A model generated the notes under the pieces. It worked only from the letters and a program-made list of their open reading frames with translations. It was not told the DNA's origin and made no database searches. Below, one piece after another: positions 37,376 to 46,462 of a stretch of 64,000 bases of DNA. Numbering within the stretch: the first letter of the stretch is position 1; every line of letters begins with the position of its first letter. Source of the DNA: Phocaeicola coprophilus. GTDB lineage: Bacteria > Bacteroidota > Bacteroidia > Bacteroidales > Bacteroidaceae. The position numbers were made by a program, and so were the translations under genes. The stretch is taken from assembly GCA_016900015.1 (NCBI GenBank), contig JACJJM010000008.1, forward strand, positions 1-64,000. The letters run 5' to 3'.

Positions 37376-39874
37376 CTATTGCGGGCTGAGCCGCAGGACG
37401 GTGAACGAATAGGCAGGCAGGAGGCAGGGAAATTCCGTCCCGTCCGTTTCGAGTGTCGAAGTCGCGGGGTGTGCCCGGCGGTCATCGGGCCGTCCTGTGA
37501 GCACGGTCCGGGCGGCAGTCGGCCTGAATGCCCCGAAACCCCGGAGCGCAATGCTCGAACGCACTTCCACGGGCAGCAGATTGACCAACTTCACGATGAG
37601 ATCACCCGTACGGCTGTCGGTCACGGCTGAGACGGCGATGCGCTTGTTCACATCCTCGCGCCGGTTGTCCGTGGTCACGGTCGAGGCTAACAGGATGTCG
37701 CCGGCGTTCTGTCCGTAGAGTTGCTGCACGTAGTAGCCTACGGTGGGCTTCACTTCACGGTTGTTGAAATAGATGAGGTCAGGATTCCACTGTGTGTGTC
37801 CCTCTTTGGCGAGGAGCGGCGCGTAGGATGTCATGGTGACGATGTCACCGTTGCGCTCGACGGCTGTCAGGTAGAGGGCCTCGGCCAATGCCGTTTCGAT
37901 GTTGTTGGGCCGTCCCGGCAGGTGTGCGGCATATTCGCCCAAGTAGACTTTCGGTTTCTCCCGGTCATAGCGGTCGTAAAAGTCTTGGTTATGTATAAAC
38001 CATCCGGGCGGGTTGTAGTAATGCTCATCCACGACGGGCACTTTCAGTCGGTCGGCCAGTGCCCATCCTTCTTCGTAGTCCGTGCCTTCGTAGAAAGGGC
38101 CAGCCGTGCCGATGACCGTGATGTCGGGATGATGTTTGCGTATGGCTTCGTAGATGAGGGTAAAGCGTTCCTCGAACACGTCAGTGATGAGGTCTTCATT
38201 GCCAATGCCGATGTATTTGAGGTTGAACGGGGCCGGATGTCCCGCTTCGGCGCGCATCCGTGCCCATTTGTTGGTCTTCGGGTCGGCGTTGGCATAGTCT
38301 ATCAAGTCCAGTATGTCCTGGACGTATTCATCCATCTCGTCCATCGGGATACCCCCTTGCTGGCCTCCGCTCAGCAGTTGTCCCGGTCGGGATGAAGTGT
38401 TTTGGCAGGTCACTCCGGCAGCAAGCACGGGCAGCGGTTCAGCCCCGATGTCTTCGCAGAATTGGAAATACTCGAAATAACCCAAGCCCAATGTCTGGTG
38501 GTATCCCCAGAGGTTGCGCATGGGTTTGCGGGCTTCGAGCGGTCCGATGGAGTTTTTCCAGCGGTAGATGTTTTCAAGTCCGTTGCCGTGTGCCACGCAT
38601 CCGCCCGGGAATCGTACAAAGCGGGGATGCACGTCGGCGATGGCCTGGGCCAGGTCGGCCCTGAGTCCGTTCGTGCGTCCGTGGAATGTGTTGCGCGGGA
38701 AGAGGGACACCATATCGAACGCATACGTTCCGGCTTCGGTCGGTGTGATGACGAGGAGGGCTGAGTCGGCGTCGGCCGAGGGTGTGAGCACAGCCGTCTG
38801 TTTCTTCCATTTCCTGCTTCCGGGGCGTAGGGTTGCCGATGCCAGTTCCCGTCCGTCAGCCGTACACAGGCTTACTTTTACACGTCCCTTGTGTCCGCCT
38901 CCGGAGCGTGCCATCCAGGAGAAATCATACTTTTCGCCCCGTCGCACGACGATGCCGTCATAGCCGGAGTTGGTCAGTGAGGCCCTTGGCAGCCGGACGT
39001 CGAGCACGGCATAGTGCGGGTTGTTCGGATGGATGGGAGCGACGGTGTCGATGCACAGTGTCGTGCCGTCGCCTTCGAGCGTCCAGGCTGTGGTGGATGT
39101 CCATTCGCGCCGGTCGCGGGAGCTGTATTCGAAGTCGCGGTTTTGGATGAGTTCGGCGTACAGTCCCCCGTCGGCTCCGTAATTTATGTCTTCGAAGAAC
39201 ACTCCTATGAGCTTCTCACTGATGGGTTTCCGCTGTGTGGCGTCGATGGTCAGGTGCATGTCGACACCGCTCAGTCCGGCAAAGCGTTGCGGGTCTTGTT
39301 CCGTCCGTTCGTCGTGGAGGCGGTTTCTGTATGCCTTGTGGTCAGCATAGCGGTTCAGGCGTTGCACGTCGGTCCAAGCCACGCGCAGGACGTTGCCTTC
39401 CTGTGTCTCGCCTTCCACGTCAGCTTGCTGCAGGGATACGTTTTGGCTTGCCTCGATGATGTCAGGCCGTTGGGTACGGATGAAATAAGTTTGCCGTTGC
39501 CATTCCAGCAAGTCGGCTGAGGCTGTGTGGGCGAACTCCAGTCCTTCGTCGTTGAGTTGCCACACGCAGTGCCAGGTGTTTGGTCCGTCTCCGCGGTAGA
39601 GCCGTGGGCGTATCATCCGTTTTTCTGAGCCCCATGCGCCATAGTCGCATTTCAGGTATGCATATCCGTTGCCTACGTGCATCCAGTGCGTGCCGTCGGC
39701 ACTCCATGCGAATTTCAAGCCGCTGCGTCCTTTGTCCTGACGGGTGGCATAGGCAAGGAGGTAGACGGAATCCGGTTCGTTGGTTGTCTCCGTGGTGCGG
39801 GCCCGTGCGGGGAGCAGACAGAGGCAGGCGAGCAGTGTGATAAGGCTTTTCCGTATTCTCATGGTTTCTGTCAT
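37376..39874 (-). CDS. GH51 alpha-L-arabinofuranosidase with N-terminal beta-propeller-like extension
   Basis: With the start at 39874 the protein has 832 residues; the second ATG at 39862 (MRIRKS..) is also possible. A signal peptide is followed by about 190 residues, 'YLLAYATRQDKGRSGLKFAW..' to 'GNVLRVAWTDVQ', that look like part of a GH43-type propeller without an obvious catalytic set. The GH51 module follows ('LIGVFFEDINYGADGGLYAE'). Its acid/base is E560 in GNED and the nucleophile is E647 in LGEYAAH. It lies 8 bases from the double-GH43 stop, so they are one operon. The frame extends upstream to 40021 without a plausible start. Arabinofuranosidase is the likely activity. Confidence 0.88.
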   Translation of the reverse strand: MTETMRIRKSLITLLACLCLLPARARTTETTNEPDSVYLLAYATRQDKGRSGLKFAWSADGTHWMHVGNGYAYLKCDYGAWGSEKRMIRPRLYRGDGPNTWHCVWQLNDEGLEFAHTASADLLEWQRQTYFIRTQRPDIIEASQNVSLQQADVEGETQEGNVLRVAWTDVQRLNRYADHKAYRNRLHDERTEQDPQRFAGLSGVDMHLTIDATQRKPISEKLIGVFFEDINYGADGGLYAELIQNRDFEYSSRDRREWTSTTAWTLEGDGTTLCIDTVAPIHPNNPHYAVLDVRLPRASLTNSGYDGIVVRRGEKYDFSWMARSGGGHKGRVKVSLCTADGRELASATLRPGSRKWKKQTAVLTPSADADSALLVITPTEAGTYAFDMVSLFPRNTFHGRTNGLRADLAQAIADVHPRFVRFPGGCVAHGNGLENIYRWKNSIGPLEARKPMRNLWGYHQTLGLGYFEYFQFCEDIGAEPLPVLAAGVTCQNTSSRPGQLLSGGQQGGIPMDEMDEYVQDILDLIDYANADPKTNKWARMRAEAGHPAPFNLKYIGIGNEDLITDVFEERFTLIYEAIRKHHPDITVIGTAGPFYEGTDYEEGWALADRLKVPVVDEHYYNPPGWFIHNQDFYDRYDREKPKVYLGEYAAHLPGRPNNIETALAEALYLTAVERNGDIVTMTSYAPLLAKEGHTQWNPDLIYFNNREVKPTVGYYVQQLYGQNAGDILLASTVTTDNRREDVNKRIAVSAVTDSRTGDLIVKLVNLLPVEVRSSIALRGFGAFRPTAARTVLTGRPDDRRAHPATSTLETDGTEFPCLLPAYSFTVLRLSPQ

Positions 39875-39882
39875 GTATGGTC

Positions 39883-41805
39883 TTATCGTGTGACGGTCAC
39901 CGGGCGGATGGTGCCGTCGTTGTTGAACTCCATGCGGTCGATGCAGACCTCGCGGTGATAGCCCGGGCCTTTGTCTTTGTCCAGGAAATGCTTGTTGATG
40001 CGGTGGTAGACGATGTACCATTCATCGGTGCCGGGCTTGCGGATGACCGCATTGTGTGCCGGGCCATAGACCTCTTTGTCGGCATTCTGGATGAGCACAA
40101 TGGGACTTTTGGCCACTTGGATGGGGCCCAAGGGCGAGTCCGACGTGCCATAAGCTACATGATAGTTGGGCGACCCGGTGTCGTCCACCGACCAGAGGAA
40201 GTAATACACGCCGTGGCGGAAGAACACGTAGGGTGCTTCCCTGTAAGCGTGAGTCTTGAGCGTGCCGCCTTGGGGCGTCATGACGGTGAGCGTCTCGTCC
40301 TTGATGGACACCATGTCGTCGTTGAGCTCAGCTCCGGCCATGTATCCGTTGCCCCAATAGAGGTATGATTTGCCGGAGGCGGGGTCGGTGAACACGTCTA
40401 CGTCGATTTGCTGTCCGCGACCGGTGGGAGATTGGGATACGAGCGGATGTCCCAGGTCCTTGAACGGTCCGGTGGGCGAGTCGCCTATGGCCACGCCGAT
40501 TTGCTTTCCCGAATTGTCGGCGGCATTGCCGCTATAATAGAGGAAATATTTGTATTTGCCGTCGATGAGCTTCTCCTCGATGGCCGGTGCCCAAGCATTG
40601 CCATTGGCCCACGTCACTTGGGGTGAACGCAGGTCGAGCACCACGCCCTCGGGTGTCCAGCTTTTCAGGTCGGTCGATGAGTAGGCTGTCAAGTACCAGC
40701 CGCCCCAGTGGGCATAGCCGTCACTTGTGGAGTAGATGTAGTATTTGCCGGTCTGGCGCGAATAGAGTATTTCCGGGTCGGCATGAAAGCCCGGCAGGAC
40801 CGGATTGGCGGGAAGGTCGCCCAGACCTTCCGGTGTGCCCCATTGGGTGGTGAGGCGCAGGAGCTCGTCGCGTGTGACGGGTATCACGGTGCCGTGGCGC
40901 GGGTGGAAGTCCATGCTTACGGCATGGTCGACGACTTGGAAATGCTGCAAGTCTGTGGTCTCTGTGAACTGGTAAGCACCTTTCATGTAGACATCATACA
41001 TCAGGATGTATTTCTCCTGTCCGATGAGCTTGAACGTGCCGGCACCTTCCACGGCGTCCTTGGTCTGCTGCTTGTAGTCGGGGTATTCTGTCCAGTGGCC
41101 CGAGGTGAGCGAACGGGTGGTGGCTGTCTTGATGCCGTTGCCGTGTCCTTCCGTCTTGTAGAACAAATGGTAGACACCGTCTTTGAACACGATGTCGCCG
41201 TCGATGCATGACTTCTTGTCTGCGGGGAGGAACAGCGGGCGCGGTTCGCCTTCGAGGTCAGTGAAATCGTCGTTGGCGTATGCGTAGTAGATGATGTCCG
41301 TCCCGCCCTCATAGAGCATGGACCAATATATCATGTATTTCTCGGCTTCCCGGTCGTAGATGGTCTGCGGGGCCCACACGCGGCGCAGGCGTTCCTGTCC
41401 GGCGTAGCGTTTTTGGATGTTGATGACGGAGTGCGTCCAGTGGATGAGGTCTGTCGACTTGAGGAGCACCATGGCCCGGTTGGACGACCAGCCGTTGCCT
41501 GACACCATATCGGTTGCTACCATGTAGAAGGTGTGCCCCTCTTCAGCTCGGAGGATGTGGGGGTCGCGCACGCCGCCTGTCGAACTGATGACACGTGAGT
41601 CGAGCACTGGCTTGTTGCCGTTGAGCGCACGAAACGTGTAACCGTCGCGGCTGATGGCGAAATGGATGGATTCTTCTTCAATGCGGTTGCCGGTGAAATA
41701 GGCGAAGAGATAGCCGGCATAGTCCTTCTCCTCGATGCCTGCAGCCTGTGTGTGACCTGGTAAGAGCAGGAGTGACAGGAGGCATATCAGCAGTGGTTTG
41801 TTCAT
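39883..41805 (-). CDS. Double GH43 glycosidase
   Basis: This 640-residue exported protein has two consecutive five-bladed propeller modules. The first (about 25-330) has the base candidate D81 in VRDPHIL but no clear EAP motif, so its activity is uncertain. The second (about 335-640) has D343 in FHADPEIL, D468/D470 in QIDVD as pKa modulator candidate, and E523 in REAPYVF, a complete GH43 set for arabinofuranosidase or xylosidase-type activity. The start at 41805 (MNKPLLI..) gives the signal peptide. A -7 type TATATTTG lies about 30 bases upstream (41835-41842). It is first in the operon with GH51 and GH35. Confidence 0.9.
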   Translation of the reverse strand: MNKPLLICLLSLLLLPGHTQAAGIEEKDYAGYLFAYFTGNRIEEESIHFAISRDGYTFRALNGNKPVLDSRVISSTGGVRDPHILRAEEGHTFYMVATDMVSGNGWSSNRAMVLLKSTDLIHWTHSVINIQKRYAGQERLRRVWAPQTIYDREAEKYMIYWSMLYEGGTDIIYYAYANDDFTDLEGEPRPLFLPADKKSCIDGDIVFKDGVYHLFYKTEGHGNGIKTATTRSLTSGHWTEYPDYKQQTKDAVEGAGTFKLIGQEKYILMYDVYMKGAYQFTETTDLQHFQVVDHAVSMDFHPRHGTVIPVTRDELLRLTTQWGTPEGLGDLPANPVLPGFHADPEILYSRQTGKYYIYSTSDGYAHWGGWYLTAYSSTDLKSWTPEGVVLDLRSPQVTWANGNAWAPAIEEKLIDGKYKYFLYYSGNAADNSGKQIGVAIGDSPTGPFKDLGHPLVSQSPTGRGQQIDVDVFTDPASGKSYLYWGNGYMAGAELNDDMVSIKDETLTVMTPQGGTLKTHAYREAPYVFFRHGVYYFLWSVDDTGSPNYHVAYGTSDSPLGPIQVAKSPIVLIQNADKEVYGPAHNAVIRKPGTDEWYIVYHRINKHFLDKDKGPGYHREVCIDRMEFNNDGTIRPVTVTR

Positions 41806-41834
41806 GATAGAGACTGTTAGTTGATTGTTTTCGG

Positions 41835-41842
41835 CAAATATA
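41835..41842 (-). promoter_or_regulatory. -7 element for the GH43-GH51-GH35 operon
   Basis: TATATTTG on the minus strand matches TAnnTTTG exactly and lies 30 bases before the double-GH43 start. The -33 box is not clear. Confidence 0.45.
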
Positions 41843-41922
41843 AGGGATATTGTCTGGATGAGAGGGGTAATATTTAAGCAAATGCAGGCGGTATTTAAGC
41901 AAAGTGTGTGTCCTGCCATTTC

Positions 41923-41961
41923 AAAAAAAAGGAAGCCGCGCCATCCCGGCGAAGCTTCCTT
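41923..41961 (-). terminator. Rho-independent terminator of the GH43_24-like gene
   Basis: AAGGAAGC (41929-41936) pairs with GCTTCCTT (41954-41961), with inner CGCC/GGCG. On the minus strand a run of T (eight A on the plus strand, 41923-41930) follows the stem. Confidence 0.75.
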
Positions 41962-42091
41962 CCCAAAACTAAACTGTTACATGTGTTTTCTTTCGAATGC
42001 CGGCCGCGAGAGACGCGGACCGGACGTCAGTCTAACAAACTCTTTTTACCTAATAGAACAGTACCTAAATTTATCATTTAGTTGTCTTCCG

Positions 42092-43228
42092 TCATTCGAA
42101 ATGATTCATCGTCCATTCGTCTTTCCACCGGATGACGGGCGTGCCGTCTTCGCTGAATTCGATGGGCAGCCAGATGTAGCGCGCGTCGCTCGGGTGCTTG
42201 GGCCGCCACACGTCGGCCATGAAGATGAAGCCTTTCCCGCCGGGCAACGCGAGCACGTAGGTGCTTTGCCCGCCGAAGGTGATTTCAGACTTCGGCCCCA
42301 CGCAGGGGTTGGGCCACTGCTTCCACGGCCCCCAGATGGAGGGAGCGGAGAACATGCGCGCCTCGTTCGGGTCCCAGCCCGTGCAGCCGGAGGTTATCAT
42401 CCAGTAGGTGCCGTCTTTCTTGAAGATGGCCGGGGCTTCGTTGTGCCCGCCCGGGGCGATGCGGATGTATTTTCCCGTGTGGCTCAAGTAGTCGTCGCTC
42501 AGCTCGGCGATGTGGAGCGTCAGGTTGTCCTCCGAGGAGAAGATGTGGTAGGCTTTGCCGTCGTCGTCCACGAAGAGCTGCATGTCGCGGGCCATCTGTC
42601 CGCCTTCCAAGTCGCGCTTCAAGAACAAGCCTTGCTCGATGGCCTTGCGCCACGTGGGCGTCCACCACTTGGCGTAGTGCGCCGCGTTGAGCGTGTCGAG
42701 CGTGGCGCGCTCTTCCTCCGTCATGTTGAAGGGCAGCTCGCCCTTGTCGGGGCGCATCGAGCGCAGGTAGGCGAACGGGCCGGTGGGCGAGTCGCTCACG
42801 GCCACGGCCGAACGGGCGGCGCGGTAGCCCTGACCGCGCAGTTCCAGGTGGAACCACATGACGAACTTCTTCGTCTTCTCGTTGTATATCACTTTGGGGC
42901 GTTCCATGATGCAACCCTTGGCAATGTCGCTCGTCGTGTCGTTTTCCACCACGGGGAGGACGGCCCCTTCGTTTTTCCAGTCGGTCAGGTTGTCCGACGA
43001 GTAGCACATGATGCCCACCAGCGCGTTGCTGGTGCTGTCGGACTTGTGTTCTCCGTACCAATAATATTTCCCGTCATGGTAGAGCACTCCGCCGCCGTGC
43101 GCGTTGATGTGCGCGCCTTGGTCATCGGGCCAGATTTCGCCCGGGCGGATGGGTGCGTAGTCCACCGCTTTCGTGCCGCAAGCTGCAAGCAGGCAAGCCA
43201 GGCATAGGTTCAGAAAGATGTGTTTCAT
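42092..43228 (-). CDS. GH43_24-like lipoprotein (exo-beta-1,3-galactanase type)
   Basis: The 378-residue lipoprotein has lipobox LAAC with C17. It shows the conserved 'INAHGGGVLYHDG' block near 41-53, typical of GH43 subfamily 24, where the usual catalytic aspartate is replaced by histidine. An 'EAPAIFKKDGTYW' acid motif (E in GHNEAPA) and 'SGCTGWDPN' follow. Known relatives cleave beta-1,3-galactan of arabinogalactan proteins. A second homologue lies at 50079-51131. It stands alone, with its own -7 TACTTTTG (43255-43262) and its own terminator. Confidence 0.88.
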   Translation of the reverse strand: MKHIFLNLCLACLLAACGTKAVDYAPIRPGEIWPDDQGAHINAHGGGVLYHDGKYYWYGEHKSDSTSNALVGIMCYSSDNLTDWKNEGAVLPVVENDTTSDIAKGCIMERPKVIYNEKTKKFVMWFHLELRGQGYRAARSAVAVSDSPTGPFAYLRSMRPDKGELPFNMTEEERATLDTLNAAHYAKWWTPTWRKAIEQGLFLKRDLEGGQMARDMQLFVDDDGKAYHIFSSEDNLTLHIAELSDDYLSHTGKYIRIAPGGHNEAPAIFKKDGTYWMITSGCTGWDPNEARMFSAPSIWGPWKQWPNPCVGPKSEITFGGQSTYVLALPGGKGFIFMADVWRPKHPSDARYIWLPIEFSEDGTPVIRWKDEWTMNHFE

Positions 43229-43254
43229 ATCGTGACTTTGTTTTTTTCCGGAAG

Positions 43255-43262
43255 CAAAAGTA
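43255..43262 (-). promoter_or_regulatory. -7 element of the GH43_24-like gene
   Basis: TACTTTTG matches TAnnTTTG exactly, 27 bases before the start. Confidence 0.45.
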
Positions 43263-43385
43263 GGGACAAGGTTTCAGAGGCACGCGTATATATTTCGTCA
43301 AAAAAAGGACAGTTATCGGTCAAAATGCCCGCATGGGCCATTCTTCGGGCGGCCATGAGCCACAGATTCGGCGCGGTCGAGGGGC

Positions 43386-43588
43386 TTAACCCCAATCGGT
43401 CATCAGACCGCATAAAGTACAATGCTACTTCCGGGGTGAAGCTCTTTAGGCATCTTGCTCACTTCTGTCAGCATCTTGCTTTCCGCCCCGCCTTGACGTA
43501 GCCCGCTACGCCTTCGGCGACGCGAAAAGCAACCTGCAAGACATAAGCGAGCAATCTGCCTAAAGTCTAATGACCGATTGGGGTTTAA
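43386..43588. mobile_element. About 200-bp long palindromic MITE-like element
   Basis: AACCCCAATCGGTCAT (43388-43403) and ATGACCGATTGGGGTT (43570-43585) are exact inverted ends, extending further with one mismatch and one indel. Inside, ctttaggca..ttgctc and its inverse, then further complementary blocks, run to a centre near cgtagcccgctacg. The whole can fold into one long hairpin. No reading frame is inside. It marks the edge of the AT-richer island that follows. Confidence 0.65.
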
Positions 43589-43600
43589 AGGTAGCCGCGG

Positions 43601-43660
43601 GCCGCATAGGAACTAGCCACGGCTAGCTTTCGTGTTGCTCGCGGCTAGCTTCTGTGCGGC
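43601..43660. repeat. 60-bp imperfect hairpin beside the palindromic element
   Basis: GCCGCATAGG..CTAGCC (from 43601) and its near-inverse GCTAGCTTCTGTGCGGC (to 43660) pair, with a repeated ggctagcttt/cggctagctt block in the loop. Confidence 0.5.
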
Positions 43661-43932
43661 TCAAGCGGGGGATGAAAGGCTTTCTTCCGTCTGTTTCTAA
43701 AAGTATGCTTCAAAGGTTGGAGATGCAACAGAAACTGTTAAAGAGAATGAGGAAGTAGATATATTTCTGGCAAGATGTTGTAAAACATCTATTTTTATAT
43801 TGCATTCTATATAAAAGTTTCTATGTTTGTAAAAATTAAACCTTTGATATAGCTGGAGAGTATTTCCTATTCAAACTATTAATGGGATAATTAAGGAACA
43901 CCGATTTTTGTATAACTAAAATATAAGAGTTA

Positions 43933-44857
43933 TGAAAAAATGGATTTATTTAGTAGGAGTGCTTGTTCTTTTAGCTTCATGCGTAAAATGGATGAAGAAG
44001 TGTTGAACAAGCAAGTGAATGATTCTGCCACAAGAGCAGTGCCTATTACATCGGAATTGCGATGTGAGATAACAACACCGGCAGTTAGTGGCGCAAGTAT
44101 TTTGTCTTCTAATGGCAAAGTCGGAGTTCGTGGAACATGGAATTTGATTGATCGAGCAGAAGCGGAGAATGTTAAGAAGATAGAGTTTCATGCTATTGAC
44201 TTAAAATCAGGAATGGAGTATTTAATGTATGAATCTCAGCTTGGTGTAGGTGGAAAAAGGTCGGATTCTAGGGTGTTGGAATTTCGTAGACCAGGTTCTT
44301 TTGGAATTCAATTAGCTGTTGTTTTAAGTGGGCGGTATGGTTATTATCGAAAATATTCTCCTTATGCTTATGCGAATATTTTATTCCCTACTTCTTTAGA
44401 TGCGATGTCTCAATTTAAGTCTATGATGGATAGATGTTGGGGCGAGACTAAAATAACAACGAAAGAATATGGCTTCTATGTTTATCTTAATGGAAATAGC
44501 AATATGACTATAGGGGAAATCTATGAATCGGAACCAACCAATGCGCAAGGCGAAGCATCTTTTAATATAGAAAGGAATGAATCTATTTTTTACCGATGTG
44601 ATCCGCGCTCGCCGTCGTTTACTTTTGCTGTTGCTCAATTCCATACGCACCCTCCATTGACACACGCATCACCTAGTTATTGGAGAATGCCAGGCCCATC
44701 TGGTATAGACATGGGTAATTTACCGGACGACATACCGTGCTTGGTTTATGATTATGATCGTAATGAATTGGAAGATGGAAAGCTCTATGGAGGTCACAAG
44801 CCTAATATACCAGGAACAATTTATACATATAATGGGACTAGGCGTCCTATCAATTAA
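43933..44857 (+). CDS. JAMM/DUF4329-like lipoprotein with frameshifted leader
   Basis: A lipoprotein signal peptide starts at 43933 (MKKWIYLVGVLVLLASC), but this frame stops after 24 codons. The long frame that follows (open from 43940, 305 residues) carries the mature protein from about MDEEVLNKQ. The switch occurs at a run of four A (about 43984-43990); one more A would join them. The mature part has a JAMM-type metalloprotease set: E176 in KEYGFYVY, H235 and H237 in FHTHP, S254 and D257 in GPSGID (numbering from 43940), resembling DUF4329. JAMM enzymes are zinc proteases or deubiquitinase-like. Base composition is AT-rich compared with neighbours, suggesting transfer. Its 3' tip is duplicated further downstream. 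Confidence 0.65.
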
Positions 44858-44891
44858 AGAGGAATTTATCACTTATAAAAATCATAGTAGT

Positions 44892-45572
44892 ATGAAAAAG
44901 ATTCATTTGTTTCTGTTGGGGATGGTGATTTGCTGCATGACAGCAATGGCCCAATCCGTCCTGCCGCTTGTTCCGGACTCGATACGGATAAATGACAGTG
45001 AAGTATCGGATAAAATTAGTAATTTTATAGTGGAACAAACGCCGGAACTGAAAGCTTATTTCCGCAGCCTGCGCCCCTTGGAAAAGGCCTATTGGGAATA
45101 CGTATGTTTATACGACAGCACGCTGTACGCTTGGAGGAAAGACCCGGCCAAAGCCCGGAAAATAGAAGAGGTTGAACCGTATGTGGGCAATATTATGAAC
45201 GAATATAACACGCTTTCACATGCCGCGATGCTTTCCTACACCGATGAAATCTTGGCCAATCCGACCATACAAAGACTGCTTGAGGAGGCTCGTGAGTCTA
45301 TTCGCAATGGTGCGTCGTCGAACGATGCCTTGCATGGGCTTTTTGATAAGTTGAATTGGCTGCCTCGTTACAAAGACTGTTGGAAGATGGGGCGGCTCAA
45401 CAGGCAACAGAATAGGTTGCTCGCTGAAAACGGTGCTTTGTGTAATGCGCTGAACACGCTAACCATTCTTGATTTTAATAACCTGGTTCTCGAACGGGAA
45501 GGAGCTTTGATTGTGCGTGACACGACGACTTGCATAATAAAAACAAATAAAGCGCCGGAGCGGAGACGCTGA
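44892..45572 (+). CDS. Exported protein of unknown function, paralogue 1
   Basis: This 226-residue protein begins with a signal peptide (MKKIHLFLLGMVICCMTAMAQ) and is then helical and charged. I recognise no family. The frame is open from 44748 but that part overlaps the JAMM gene, and the ATG at 44892 gives the signal peptide. The next gene is a close copy: most residues match, including 'QTPELKAYFRSLRP', 'ILANPTIQRL' and 'LPRYKDCWK'. Position right after the JAMM lipoprotein suggests a linked function (partner, inhibitor or immunity-like protein), but that is inference. The last codons form the left arm of a terminator hairpin. Confidence 0.75.
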   Translation: MKKIHLFLLGMVICCMTAMAQSVLPLVPDSIRINDSEVSDKISNFIVEQTPELKAYFRSLRPLEKAYWEYVCLYDSTLYAWRKDPAKARKIEEVEPYVGNIMNEYNTLSHAAMLSYTDEILANPTIQRLLEEARESIRNGASSNDALHGLFDKLNWLPRYKDCWKMGRLNRQQNRLLAENGALCNALNTLTILDFNNLVLEREGALIVRDTTTCIIKTNKAPERRR

Positions 45573-45626
45573 GAACATGCGTCCTGAAGCAAGAGGATGC
45601 AAGTTCTCGGTGTCTCCATTCCGGCG
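45553..45626 (+). terminator. Terminator hairpin overlapping paralogue 1 stop
   Basis: CGCCGGAGCGGAGACGCTGA and the downstream arm ..GGTGTCTCCATTCCGGCG pair over most of their length. GAGAAC pairs with GTTCTC, and an inner TGCGTCCT/AGGATGCA stem (one G-T pair) closes it. A T-rich stretch follows. Confidence 0.7.
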
Positions 45627-45677
45627 TATTCCTGTTTTACCTGAAAAAGCTAGGTATTAGAGCAAATCCCAATGAGA

Positions 45678-45720
45678 TTAGGTGTCCTATCAATTAAAGA
45701 GGAATTTATCACTTATAAAA
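45678..45720 (+). repeat. Duplicated 5' segment of the paralogue unit
   Basis: The block tcctatcaattaaagagg and the next 20 bases occur at 44846-44883 and again here. The first copy contains the end of the JAMM gene (codons RPIN, stop); the second is a non-coding leftover of it. This shows that the unit 3' tip of JAMM plus paralogue was duplicated in tandem, about 838 bases apart. Confidence 0.85.
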
Positions 45721-45730
45721 ATATAGCACC

Positions 45731-46408
45731 ATGAAAAGGATTCATTTGTTTCTGTTAGGGATGGTCGTTTGCTGCATGACAGCTACGGCCCAATCTGTCC
45801 TGCCGCCCGTTCCGGACTCGATACGGGTAAAAGCCAAAGATTTGACGAGTAAAGTTGGTGATTTTATCAATAAACAAACGCCGGAGTTGAAGGCTTATTT
45901 CCGCAGCCTGCGGCCTGTGGAGAAGGCTTATTGGGAATACATACGTTTATATGACAGCACGTTCTACGCTTGGAAAGATGACCCGGATAAAGCCCGAAAA
46001 ATAGAAGAGATTGAACCGTATGCAAGCAGCATAGCGAGCGAATACGAAACGATCGCAAACGCCGCAATGCTTTCCTACGCCGATGAAATTTTGGCCAATC
46101 CGACCATACAAAGACTGATCGAGGAGGCTCGCGAGGCTGTCCGCAACGGTGCTTCTCAGGCCGAAGCCATGTGTGCTCTTTTAGATAAGTTGGATAAACT
46201 ACCCCGTTATAAAGATTGTTGGAAGAGAGGGCCGCATGACAGGCCGCAGCGCAGGTTGCTCGCTGAGCGCGGTGCTTTGGGCAATGCGTTGATCGCGTTA
46301 ACCGTTCTTGATTTTAATAACTTGATTCTCGAACGGGAAGGGGCTTTTGTGCGTGACACGACGACTTGCATAATAAAAACAAATAAAGTGCCGGAGCGGA
46401 AACGCTGA
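45731..46408 (+). CDS. Exported protein of unknown function, paralogue 2
   Basis: This 225-residue protein is a duplicate of paralogue 1 with a similar signal peptide (MKRIHLFLLGMVVCCMTATAQ). The middle diverges in charged positions (IRVKAKDLTSKVGDF against IRINDSEVSDKISNF) while structural blocks are retained. Divergence throughout indicates an old duplication under constraint, not a recent copy. I do not recognise a domain. It ends in the second terminator hairpin. Confidence 0.75.
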   Translation: MKRIHLFLLGMVVCCMTATAQSVLPPVPDSIRVKAKDLTSKVGDFINKQTPELKAYFRSLRPVEKAYWEYIRLYDSTFYAWKDDPDKARKIEEIEPYASSIASEYETIANAAMLSYADEILANPTIQRLIEEAREAVRNGASQAEAMCALLDKLDKLPRYKDCWKRGPHDRPQRRLLAERGALGNALIALTVLDFNNLILEREGAFVRDTTTCIIKTNKVPERKR

Positions 46409-46462
46409 GAACATGCGTCCTGAAGAAGCTAGAGGACGAGGTTCTCCGTGTTTCCGTTCCGG
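46391..46462 (+). terminator. Second terminator hairpin with compensatory changes
   Basis: The arms CCGGAGCGGAAACGC and GTGTTTCCGTTCCGG pair, as does CGTCCT with AGGACG. Relative to the copy at 45553, GGAGAC/GTCTCC became GGAAAC/GTTTCC, and a G-T pair became G-C. Pairing is thus preserved. The minus-strand GH105 gene ends just beyond, so it may serve both directions. Confidence 0.75.
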
